A DNA stretch of 64,000 nt from NCBI GenBank assembly GCA_948567375.1, contig OX419758.1:41421001-41485000 (forward strand). The letters are read 5' to 3'. Source of the stretch: Lunularia cruciata. Its lineage: Eukaryota > Streptophyta > Marchantiopsida > Lunulariales > Lunulariaceae. Both the position numbers and the translations under genes were made by a program. The notes under the pieces were generated by a model. The model saw only the letters and a program-made list of their open reading frames with translations, was not told the DNA's origin and made no database searches. Shown piece by piece: positions 1 to 9,879 of this stretch. Every line of letters begins with the position of its first letter. The first letter of the stretch is position 1.

Positions 1-180
1 GTAATCCAAGGGTGGAGCTTGTTGACATGTCTTCTATCTGTGTGCCTAATCCTATGGTGGAGCTTCCTTGGAGGAGATACTCTTTGTCTATATAATAAAG
101 AGAAGGTGCTCCTTTGGGGCATCAAATTTTTGAGTGTGAAGTTTGTGTTTTCTTTCTTCTCCTATCCTTGGAGTATTACG
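1..180 (+). repeat. 3' part of an LTR-like repeat (family A), cut by the window edge
   Basis: This stretch matches the right-hand part of the repeat at 36620-37197: both share the phrases 'ggtggagctt' with 'gacatgtc', 'tatataataaagaaaaggtg'-like text and 'ctcctttggggcat'. It ends at 171-180 in gagtattacg, the counterpart of the ATTACA end of the complete copy. No coding potential is credible; short ORFs here are chance. The left end lies outside the window. Confidence 0.6.
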
Positions 181-320
181 CCTGCCCTATTAGTAGACAT
201 ACTCTTTTGGTCATACCTCTATCTGATCTACTTAGTCCATTATATATAACATCCTTCCAAATGTTACCAAGCAAATTTTCACCTCTGAATAATATGTCTA
301 GCTCTTGGTATTACACTTTG
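181..320 (-). repeat. Inverted 5' part of family A repeat
   Basis: The reverse complement of this stretch reads like the first 140 bases of the repeat at 36620: TGTAATACC, then AGCTAGACATATTAT, then GGTGAAAATT, then GGATGTTATATATAATGG. It sits head-on between two plus-strand pieces of the same repeat, so the 5' segment of one copy seems to have been inverted in place. Confidence 0.6.
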
Positions 321-677
321 GGGAAAAAGGTTTGTATTTTCACTCCACTATTTATTTTATTAAGAGCTTTTCAATGGTACTTCATCAATGTGATTCAGAG
401 TTTCCTATAAAAATATTCTTTCAAGATCCCTTTGGTCAAACTTGTTTGACCAACCAGATAGTACAAGGATCGTTATGTCACCCATCCATGCCACTAATCT
501 AAAGGTGGAGCTTGGTTATATATCACTAATCCATATATCTTATCCAAGGGTGGATCTTCCTTTGAGGGGATCCTTTTGCTATTTAATAAAGACAAGGTGG
601 TCCTTTGGGGCATCGGAGTATTGAGTGTTGAAGCTTTATGTTTCTCTTGGAGATTGTCATGTCCTTGAAATAATACA
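321..677 (+). repeat. 3' part of a second family A repeat copy
   Basis: Plus-strand match to about 36830-37197 of the complete copy, including 'ttgaccaaccagatag', 'ctatttaataaagacaaggt' and 'cctttggggcatcggagtat'. It ends near 671-677 in taataca. Together with the inverted piece at 181-320 it would account for one nearly whole LTR-like unit. No gene is seen. Confidence 0.55.
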
Positions 678-1480
678 TTTTGGAGGACAAAGAATTGTTA
701 CTTTTGATATAATCAAAGATATAGTTTTTATGATGACAAAAGAGAATTGTTACTTTGCTCACTTAGAAGGAACATTGGTTTGTATTGTAAATGACATGAG
801 TTAAGGTAGATCAATATATGGTCTATGATGATTAAGTAATAGTAGCAAATGTAGTGATTATGGATTCTATATATAGGATAGTTTTGGAAGGGATGGTTTA
901 CTCATGCGCTCGGATGTGCAATGTGCAAAACAATAACAGTTGAGTTTTTTAGGTTCAAAGAAGATATAGAACAAGATAATCTTTTTATTCCTCTAGTCTT
1001 GGAGTTATATGATATTATAAATACAACACTCTACATATTTGTCAAAGATTTTACAAGAACTTATCATACAAATTGCCAAATGTATTATATTGAATTTCTT
1101 ATTTTCTTATTTATGGTTTATTTAAATAAAATATACATATTATTTTATAGAGAAAACTAGTTGATGTAATCCAAAAGAGAACGATCATAATCATAATAGG
1201 TAATATTTTTCTCCCGTTACTCCAATGTAGATGCTTTAACTTACATAACTATGGTATTGTAAAGACATAAATTTTCTCATTGGAAATCTTTTCATTTTCC
1301 GATTCTAGTAGAGATGTAAATAGTTTGATTTATTAAACACTAATATTTGAATATATAAGAAAAGTTTCTCATGTTGATACTATTGAAATTTAACCTCATT
1401 TTCGATCTTAGTTTTTATACTTGTACGGTTTGTTTGAGTATTTTCCCTCTTCTTGTTATGCTACGTGTGTCGCGTTTCGA
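678..1480. other. AT-rich intergenic stretch, nothing recognised
   Basis: Strongly AT-rich sequence with short ORFs that show no domain or composition typical of a gene. Base composition changes sharply near 1480, where the GC-richer upstream region of the host gene begins. Confidence 0.6.
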
Positions 1481-2300
1481 ATTCTCAAACCCTAACAACG
1501 AGAATGAAGGACAGTTGAGTCGTAAAGCCAGAAGAGAAGAGAGAGGGGACAGTACAGACGCCGGAGGCTGGGGAGGGGTTTAGAAGAGGGTTCAAACGTA
1601 AATAGTCACGACGAACTTTGGGACGGGCAGGGGTGGGGCAGGAGAGGGATGGCCCACACACTCGTGTGCTTGGCCTGCCCGAACACCTTCATGCAGAAGT
1701 CGCAAGTACAACATCCGCTGCCCAGGCCTCACTCCGGTTTCCGAACTTCCCGTCCCCGTTAATCCCTACCCTACATTGGAAGGAAAGAACAGCCGCGGAC
1801 CTATATTAGCAAGGAGTTCGGGGGAATTGGAGTGCGATCAAATCGCACATTCGTCGGGGTTTATCTCCAGCTACATCTACACACTTTGTTTTTTAATCTC
1901 CTTTCCTTTGGTTGGCGGCGAGAAAAATTTAGTCCGGCGTATTAATCATCGCGAGTGTGTAGTTTGTTGTCGTGATTGTTCTTCAGTTGTTTGGCCAAGT
2001 ACACCGGATTTCGGTTGGGGAGGAGTGGAGCGGAGCGGAGCGGAGCCTCTGGTGCCGGGAGGAAGGAAAGAAGGTGGGAGGGAGGGTATGGAAGTGGGAG
2101 GAGGAGCAACGGGACGAAGTGAGTCAGAGTGTTGGATGAATTGGCGGAGTTAGAGAAGTGGGAAATTATGATGAATTGGCGGAGTTAGAGAATCTGAATT
2201 GGGGAAGAGAACGTATCAGCGATGATTTGTGTCTGTGGACAATATGAGAGGAGTGCTGCAGTAGAGTTGTGATCGTTGAGGGAGGAGCTCCAGGAGTTTG
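1481..2300 (+). promoter_or_regulatory. Probable promoter and 5' UTR of the ARP-like gene
   Basis: The composition shifts from AT-rich to mixed or GC-rich at about 1480 and stays so through the gene, as expected of a plant promoter and leader. A weak TATA-like ctatatta lies at 1801-1808, but the start of transcription cannot be fixed. It contains a GGAGC pentamer run at about 2025-2046 and a 35-bp tandem duplication whose two copies begin at 2135 and 2170. Several ORFs here run on both strands; none looks like protein. No TSS evidence is available. Confidence 0.45.
2135..2192 (+). repeat. 35-bp-period tandem duplication in the leader
   Basis: The 23-base string that begins gatgaattggcggagttag occurs at 2135-2157 and again at 2170-2192. 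It lies about 110 bases upstream of the proposed ATG, so it would be in the 5' UTR. A recent local duplication is the simplest reading. Confidence 0.85.
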
Positions 2301-5300
2301 ATGTTGGCTCTTTCTTTTTCTCTGGTGGCGCAATTGCCCATTACGTCGTCTTTGGTAGGTTGTACTACATTGATACACAAGAACAAGCTGTCTTACCGAC
2401 CGCTATCCGAAAGATGCTTGCATTTTGCGTCCCGTCCAGGTGTTGCAAGTAGCAACGGCGAACATCTCGTTTCTTGTTTACCATTCCCTGCATCGCCTCT
2501 CAATTCGACCATATCGGTCCATCAAGCTCGACTTCGGGACTTCAGCCTTACAAGGTCTCTTATATAACTTCACTATGATCATGCAAACATCTTTTCGTGT
2601 CCTACAGTATCCGATAATAATGAAGAGTGAGAATTTTACGAACTTCAAGTTCATGCATAGTTGGTTGCTGATCTCTGTGGTAGGGATAGTCTCCAAGCAC
2701 GTCGAATTCCGTCGAAGGTTTGCTGCGAGCATGCTCAGGGTAGTCACCCCGTTTCCCGAAACGCTGAAGAGTTGGTTTGGGTTTACTGCAGTGGCGGCTA
2801 CTACTGCAGACGCTTGTTTCCCGCAAGGAGGCACGATCGCAGCGGAGCAGAATCCTCCAGGAGTAGTTACTGTATTTGGTCCGCAGGTGGACGTAGTGGG
2901 ATAACCGGGGGCAGTTTGCAGGGTGGAAGAAGCTATATCGCATTTGGGACGTCGTTTGGTGGTAAGATGACGTCTGTATCGATGGCGCCCCGTGATACAG
3001 GAAGGCAATTGAGGCAGAGGAAGGAAACTCACATCTCTTTATCGACTCAATTAATTGGTCGGAAGAAAACCAAAGGCGTGGCACATGAATCGACCTCGAC
3101 TGATGATGTATATTACAATCCTGACCAACATTCCAACTTTGAGTAGTTTTCGGTCAGCATTTTGTGCTGGTTGATTCCAATTTAAGAGGTCAGGTCAATC
3201 AATCACCAATTTGTGTGATATGTTACTGCAGGAAATGGAAGCTCATCGTGGATTTGAAGAGTCGACCGCCACTGAGTTTGAAGCTCGACTGTGGGATCTT
3301 GATAAATCAAACAAGCTTACATCGTTGACTGTGCTCGAACTTCGAGGATACATGAAGTGAGTTGCTATTTCTTGTCCTGGCTTCACCAGAAACGCAGGTT
3401 TCAGTTGATGTAGAACCAATCATCGACGTTGCTAAGACTTCCTGCATTGGTGTAAGGTATGTCTGAGCCTGCAATGTGTGTTCCAGGATGATGAGCAAGC
3501 CGACAGCTGGGCGCAAAGATGAGCTTATCTCGACTGTGAAAGAGTGGCTGGCAAAGCGGGAAGTTTCTACTTTGATAAAGACGAGTAAGTCTGGATTGAC
3601 TTGTGTAGTTGATTCTATCTCCATCTGATGTCTACACTGACAGCAAACATGCGTCCATAGTCCTTCTGCCGATCCTTCGTCGCCGGGATCCTTGATCCGA
3701 GCCTCGTTTCCACCTTACAGGACAACTTCCATCCACCCAGGAAACGTCTAGTGACGCCGAGTCATTAGAGGGAGCTCTTCTGAAAGCCGAGAACAAAAAT
3801 CGCGAGGAGCAAGAAGCTTTGTCACGAAAGTTAGATATGCCGTCGAAGGAAGTGGAAAGTCGAACTCTGGCATGGCCGAAAGCTCTCGATATTCCCACTG
3901 TACAGCCGGATCGAGTGAAACCGAAAGGAGTAAAAATGAAGTCCGGGAATGCTCAGGGGAGCGCCAGGGGCAAATTGAACAAGGCCGGCCTCGAGTTGGA
4001 TGGAACTTTGGATGAAGAGGTTACGACGAAGGTTGTTATAAAGAAGAAGAATCAATCCGCCAATGCCGTGAAGTCAAGCGACGCAGGATTGAAGGAGCAA
4101 GGAAAGAAGAGGAAGCTGGAGGAACAAAATCTTAGCGTTGTGGAAGAGAAGGTTGTTGAGATAGTTGTACAGAAGAGTAAACCGTGGCTGATGTTCGCGC
4201 ATAAGAAACCGAAATCAGACTGGGTTGTGTATGATCCAGACACAATGCGACCTGCACCACCTCCAAGTGGAATAAAGACGTTGAAACTGATTTCTTGGAA
4301 CGTTAATGGGTTGCGCGCGTTGATGAAGGATAAAGAGAAGAAGGTTCAAGAGGGTCTACTTCTATTGCAGCTTGCGCAAGAAGAAGATTTTGATATCATC
4401 TGCCTGCAAGAGACTAAGCTGCAGGTTTGCTCGGGTCCTATTGATCCCTTGAATATTTATATGGTTGTCGTGGGGTAGCAATGAACTGAAAAACCTTCTT
4501 GCTGCAAACGAATTTGAGCACCGACACAACTTCCGTTTTCCACCTAGACCGGTTGCAGGTGATTTTATTTGAGATGATTTCACTTGCAAATTGGAAGTTG
4601 ATTGTAATTGAACCACCCAATTGACTCATATAGTCCATACAATTCACAGGAGAAAGACGTAGAGCAGATTCGGGCTGCAATTCTCCCGGCCTATGCCGAT
4701 ACCTTTTGGAGCTGCAGTACCGCAAAACTTGGTTACTCAGGAACTGCAATCGTCTCAAGGGTAAGTGAACTGTTCTGTATTGAGCAGGTAACCTCAACAA
4801 TCAACAAGTTCATGAATGTGGGCTGCCTCTTTAAAATTCCATCCTTCAGCATTTCAAACAGATAATAATGTTTTTATCTTGTTCTACAGATCAAACCCCT
4901 TTCAGTGACTTATGGATTGGGTATAGCGGATCACGACAGTGAAGGACGTGTAATAACAGCTGAATTTGAGAAGTTCTTTTTAGTCACGTGTTATGTGCCC
5001 AACTCAGGAGACAAGCTCGTCAGATTGGTGAGTGGACAAGAGAAACTCTGCTAGAACAGAGCCTGATTATAAGCGTTTGATCCTAGGACGCTTCTCCGGC
5101 CGATGCTGCGCAAATGGGTGTAGATTATCAGGGAAGCAATGTAGACTCTTCGCAATGAACTTCAACTAACGTTATTCACATATGATGGAGAAGATAAGCA
5201 CATACTTCAGACAATTTATATAATGCCGGTAGTCGTGGAGCTCATATTCTCTTCCTGCTTTGAGTTTTGATTCTCCCTGCGAACCCGGACACAGTTTTTG

Positions 5301-6461
5301 TGTTCCTAGGATGTCGCTCTATATGAGCCAGTTCAAGTTGCAATATGGCCTCCTTGCAGGTCTCTACAGAAATGAGTACTGATCTTCTAGTTGTTATATA
5401 TTGACGCAGGCATATCGGACACAAGAATGGGATCCAGCTGTGAGCGAGTACTTAAAAGTAAGTAACGAACAGCTGTGTGATTTTCTTCCAATATATGATC
5501 ACCTGCCTAAGAGACTCTAGGGTGAAGGCGTGACCACTTATTTTGAGAGCAAATCGGGCAGACTCATGAGTTCTGCTTATCTGGACTGGGAACACAGAAT
5601 GTGAGAGATTCGACGTAGCCAAAAATCACCTACTATGCTCTTTCCGCTACTGTACTTTTTAGTAGTGAAGAAGTAAAGAAGGCCCACAGGAGGCCCACAG
5701 TGTTTGGCCGGAAGTCTCCGCATGCTTATCTCACACTTACAGAATGGTGGTTTATATGAGCAGCTATTGGAAAATCAGAAGCCAGTTGTGTACACTGGTG
5801 ATTTGAACTGCGCCAATGAGGAGATTGACATCACGAATCCTGATGTACTATCGTTGTTCTTACCCTGCCTTTGAATTCCAAGTGTTCATGTACGCCAATT
5901 TCGATGTTTACAGTTCTTAGATTTCCAAGTACTTTCATTATTGGTACTGTCGCCAAGTCATGACCGGGAACCTCCTGTCTAAACTTCGATCTAGCATTAA
6001 CTTAGTAGGATTGCGCAACAGGGAAATCGTAAAAGCGCAGGATTTACGGATGAGGAAAGAGAGTCGTTCAAGACCAACTTCCTGGACAAGGGACTGGTAG
6101 ATACATTCAGACGACAGAACCCTAATGTAGTTGGCAATACCTACTGGGGTTACAGATCCGGAGCACGTGCAAAAAACGCTGGTAAGAACCGCTAATATAT
6201 ACTCCATAGAAGCCGGTTAGACTAGAAGCGAAGCTGAAGCTAGTAAAGTTTGCCGCGAGAAATTGCTAGTAGTCTCAACGAAGGCAAAATATGAAACGGG
6301 ACGAGCTGTGGTTGCTGATGATCGCCCCTGGTGTTGCAGGATGGCGCCTCGATTATTTCTTGGTTTCGGAGGGATTGATCGACCAAGTTCATGACTCATA
6401 CATACGGCCAGATGTTGGTGGCAGTGATCATTGCCCGATTGGTCTCATTCTCAAAGAATAA
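2301..6461 (+). CDS. ARP: SAP-domain apurinic/apyrimidinic endonuclease (ARP-type, ExoIII/APE1 family), 11-exon model
   Basis: Base-excision-repair AP endonuclease: cuts the DNA backbone 5' of abasic sites. Proposed exons: 2301-2439, 2887-3107, 3232-3356, 3487-3584, 3721-4424, 4650-4760, 4890-5027, 5410-5457, 5743-5844, 6022-6181, 6340-6461; all introns are GT-AG and the phases join into 655 codons plus stop. A SAP DNA-binding motif is at about residues 149-184 ([13 protein letters not shown]...), then a lysine-rich linker, then the endonuclease domain from about 385. Catalytic landmarks are all present: N388 in SWNVNGLR, E425 in LQETKL, Y501 in CYVPNSG, D548 and N550 in TGDLNCA, D645 and H646 in GGSDHCP. 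Family knowledge: SAP plus ExoIII is the plant ARP layout, and ARP is about 540 aa. Exons 3-11 are firm; exons 1-2 are a fit by phase, with exon 1 (Ser/Arg-rich, few acids) resembling a plastid transit peptide. If they are wrong, ATG 3235 gives 534 aa. It appears intact. Confidence 0.9.
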
Positions 6462-7764
6462 TCCGGTTGCGGGCAGTCCACTTATTCCCGTGTGCAAGGC
6501 AGACTTCCACACAATTTATTCCTTGGCTTGCAAACTACGTTCTGCACAAAGTCTATTGCTCTGTACAAAATGTTACATAAGTGCCGGGGGAGGATTTAGT
6601 TAGGGAAACGATATCCAAGCCGGCACATAGGCTGTTAATTAGGTCCATAGTAGGCGGAAAGAGTTTTCTTGTCACTTCCTTGAGGATTCCAACAGGGATT
6701 TACTTAGTTGACGTGACGATGAGATAGGTTTGCAACAAGAGGTGGTATTGGGGTCAGCTGTACAGTTTTGTAAGGATTCTTTGTACTTTTATCCCACGAA
6801 CAATTTTGATCTCGTTTTCTGCTCCTATGGCCATTTGTTTCAAATTTATGATTGCTTCAAGTATACAATTACGGAGAAGGATGTCTTTCGATTAGTGTTG
6901 AATATTCATTCAGATTGTGATAAGTACGAAGAGGGAATCGTTTCCGACACTACAGTCACGGCGATGTGTCAAGCATAACTGGAAACTTTCTTCTCCCGGA
7001 TGTCATGTTAGCTTAAGCAATCGTGTGATCTTCAGAGTGAGACCTTTCATTTTGCTTAAAGCCTATTGAAGAGATTTTATGGACGCCGGGACGGGATCTG
7101 GTTCATCGTTGGAACAACAGCGTCCTTGATTGGTACCTCTCTCGTGGTGTTGCTCAGCGTACCCTTCCAAAGATTCCCATGCAAGTGTGGACGGAGTTGA
7201 TCTTCAGAAACTATTCCGAGATTCATAATCATGGATTTAGGGTTTAGCCTGGACTCCGAGTCACTCATCAGCACCGGTCACTTCTGCCTAAGAGGTCTCA
7301 TCAGACTTCATGGCCAGTTCCCTTGGGTGGATTTTCAGCGAGCCCCGAGCTTGGATTCATTTCTCAGCAAATTCAGCAGCAGCCAGTGCCAAACTTCATC
7401 CCCTAGGTTGAAATCCACTCCTTAGCAGATTTGACGGCAGCCATCTCACAAACTCTAAATCCAATGCCTGAAACGTTCAGAGGCCATAGTTTCCAATTCC
7501 CAAAAGAAAAACATTCAAGGTTTGTTTTGGGTCCAATATGGAGTTTTGAGTACTCAAGTTTGGCATCATTATCAGCAGGCCTCTGTAGACTAGGCATTCT
7601 AAAAATAAATGCCTAATATGCCTAATCTCATATTTCGGAGATGCCTCATCTCAAAAGTGCGGTGCGGACTAGTTCACTGGCTCATAGTGTCAAATTAACA
7701 AATGGTTGGAACAGGAAAACGTGCGAATGCGGCTGCACCGCGCCTTACACCGTTCAATATGTAG
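6462..7764. other. 3' flank of the ARP gene, no gene recognised
   Basis: The first few hundred bases after the stop probably include the 3' UTR; no clear polyadenylation signal decides its end. From about 7050 to 7600 the sequence is again richer in GC and has short ORFs on both strands (for example 7231-7425 plus and 7403-7597 minus), but I recognise no protein family. It may be a gene remnant. Confidence 0.5.
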
Positions 7765-7798
7765 CATCAATAGGAGCATGGCCTTCAGATTTCAGAAA

Positions 7799-7838
7799 GA
7801 GATGCCGAGACCAGTCGGGCGACTGGTCTTGGCATCTC
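7799..7838. repeat. Near-perfect 18-bp inverted repeat (hairpin)
   Basis: Arms 7799-7816 (gagatgccgagaccagtc) and 7821-7838 pair with one mismatch around a 4-base loop. The hairpin lies just upstream of the BED finger in the transposase relic, in the same open frame. It could be a footprint of a fold-back event rather than a functional site. Confidence 0.8.
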
Positions 7839-8217
7839 TCGGCGGGTCATTGCCATTGCCGTTGCATGCAAATTTTGTATCAAGTTTGGTTGCGAATGCA
7901 AAGTTGGTGCAAAACACCCGAAAATGACCACTAAGAAGATGTTTGGGCCTACATCCCCCGAGAACTATTGCATTCATCTCAAGAGCGAGCACCCCCTCCG
8001 TTGGGAGGAGTACCATGCTCTCTCAAAAGAAAGTAAGCTGGTTTACTTTGACATCGAGGTGCCCTTTGTGAACAGGATTTGTGACCGATACACAAACCAT
8101 GTGACCTACACCATCGATAAGGGCATTGTTGAGATCATAATCGGAGAAATGTTATGGGATCCCGAAGATGTTGAAGGCCAAACCTACGACAACACCATGC
8201 ACGTGTTCACGCTTGGT

Positions 8218-8287
8218 CCTGACACGGGTACCTATTCTGTGACAATCAAGATCCTGACACGGGTACCTATTCTGTGACAATCAAGAC
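8218..8287 (+). repeat. 35-bp tandem duplication that breaks the transposase frame
   Basis: The string beginning cctgacacgggtacctattc occurs at 8218 and again at 8253. A period of 35 is not a multiple of three, so it shifts the frame. Without it the frame would run on for about 12 codons (TPMAYHLAIKY) to a TAG. This is a clear secondary disabling event. Confidence 0.9.
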
Positions 8288-9596
8288 CCCGATGGCATAC
8301 CACCTCGCAATCAAGTATTAGTCTCCGGCAGACTGCATTGGCGCTTCAGGCAACCAAGGAGGTTGCAGTGGTCTCCAAGCTCGGTGGAATGAATGATTAG
8401 AAGATCGCTACATTTGTACGCGTCCAATGCAGTGCCAACTTCCAAACCATTGCTAACATCCTCCACATGGTGTGGGCTTTCTCGATCGCGCTTGATGCCT
8501 CCACCTACCTCGGTACGTCATACATCAATGTTCGCATTTGTTTTGTTTGGCGCCGCCAACTCTACAATTTGCATCTCATTGCAATCCCATTTTACAGGTC
8601 TCATACCGGTTTGGCATAGCTCAAAACCCTTTGCATATTATTCGACGTACTCTCCCCCAAGTGGAGGAACCAATTGATTGGTGCATTGTCTGACGGCGCT
8701 CGGAACATGACTGGTCATGTTGTTGGTGTCATCACGTGGCTGCAATAGTGTTCCCTGGAAGGGTTTGTTCATGTGTAGTGTCTGCTCCACCAGTTGGACA
8801 CCGCTATAGGAGGCATACCTGAAGCTCGATGGTGGTGCATGGTATGCAGCACGAGTATCCATGATCTCGCACCTACGTTGACAGTAAACGCTTATTTGCA
8901 AGATGCAGTCGACTTGTCCCAAGACATCTATGACTCGATGGCACGCCATGTTCAATGCCACCAGCTGGCTTGATGACCATCGTCACGAGGTCAATGCCCA
9001 CTACTCTGAGATTCCAATAGGCTCTTCTCGCCGTGCATCTCAACTTGAGAGTGACGTCTGGTGGGTTCTAAACACTATCATAGGAAGCATCACAAGTACC
9101 ATACACACGATGATGATGCGCCTCCAAGGTCATCGCCTGATGCTCAGCCAACAATAGACAAACATTCAACAGCTAATTGCTGACTTAATGCTCACCATTG
9201 ATGCATCTCACGACTCCGACGTTGACAATTTGGACGAGTTCACTCATGTCATCCGCAACGATTGGTCGGCTTCCTACATTGACATCATAGGTTTCATTAA
9301 AGATCTTGGTCATTTTTCTTTGATGACGATAGATAGTCTCATTGTTACTTCTTACTCAACGTTACTTCTTTGTAACATTGCATTCCTTGTTTTCAACATC
9401 GTCAAAGGATTTATGGATTGCGTCGCAATGCGAAATGAATGCAACTCTAGCAACAACCTCGACTGTCCACCAATGTACCCCTTTGAACTAGTGAAGCTTA
9501 AAGGTCATGATATTAGCCGCCTTATCATCCAACAAAAGGCTTGCCTCTACTGTAGTTGGTCTCTCTCTGATATCAAGATCAGGTCCCAATTTGCAG

Positions 9597-9813
9597 AGCT
9601 CTTCTCAAGAAGCTTCTAGAAGCCGCCTACTTGGCGTGTAGGCTTAGCTAGTTGGAAGCTTCTAGAAGCTACTTACTTGGGGTGCAAGCTAAGCTAGCCA
9701 AGAAGTTTTCCAAGAAGCTTTCTACATACTTCTAAAATATTCTAGGCTAATTTGGCCTATTTGTTACTTTATTAGCCATAACTAATGTCATTGCTAAATG
9801 CCATATTGTTACA
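9597..9813 (-). repeat. Truncated 3' LTR of element 1
   Basis: The minus strand starts TGTAACA at 9813 like the other LTRs of this family, but only about 217 bases remain before the match stops near 9597 inside the transposase relic. It still carries an inverted GAA/TTC unit (gaagcttctagaagc). Confidence 0.75.
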
Positions 9814-9879
9814 TATTCCCCCACCGCTAGTTGGTGATGTCCTCGTTGCCATTGAAGCTTCAAACTCCTAGATGGCCAT

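Larger units (their letters stand above)
7765..9619 (+). pseudogene. Broken BED-type, hAT-like transposase
   Basis: Reading across frames gives a transposase-like order. A BED-type zinc finger CKFC ... HLKSEH lies at 7867-7990, followed by the block WEEYHAL ... VEIIIGEMLWDPEDVEG (to 8250). Then comes the RNase-H-like core, with WAFSIALDAST (about 8470), KWRNQLIGALSDGARNMTG (about 8660) and LLHQLDTA (about 8785). A helical tail follows: CPKTSMTRWHAMFNATSWL (8912 on) and a 9188-9619 block with DIIGFIKDLGHF. At least two frameshifts and several stops break it; one frameshift comes from a 35-bp duplication at 8218-8287. From memory, the closest relatives are transposase-like proteins abundant in oomycetes, but I cannot search. 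Terminal inverted repeats were not found. Its right end merges with an LTR at about 9597. Confidence 0.6.

Noticed and set aside
2478-3084. Minus-strand ORFs of 160-184 codons over the start of the host gene
   Set aside because: They overlap the plus-strand exon model, have no family features, and reflect the low AT content of the region, which lowers stop frequency on all frames.
7590-7616. Small inverted repeat taggcatt...aatgccta as a terminal inverted repeat of the BED transposase
   Set aside because: The arms are only 8 bases and no matching end was found beyond 9619.
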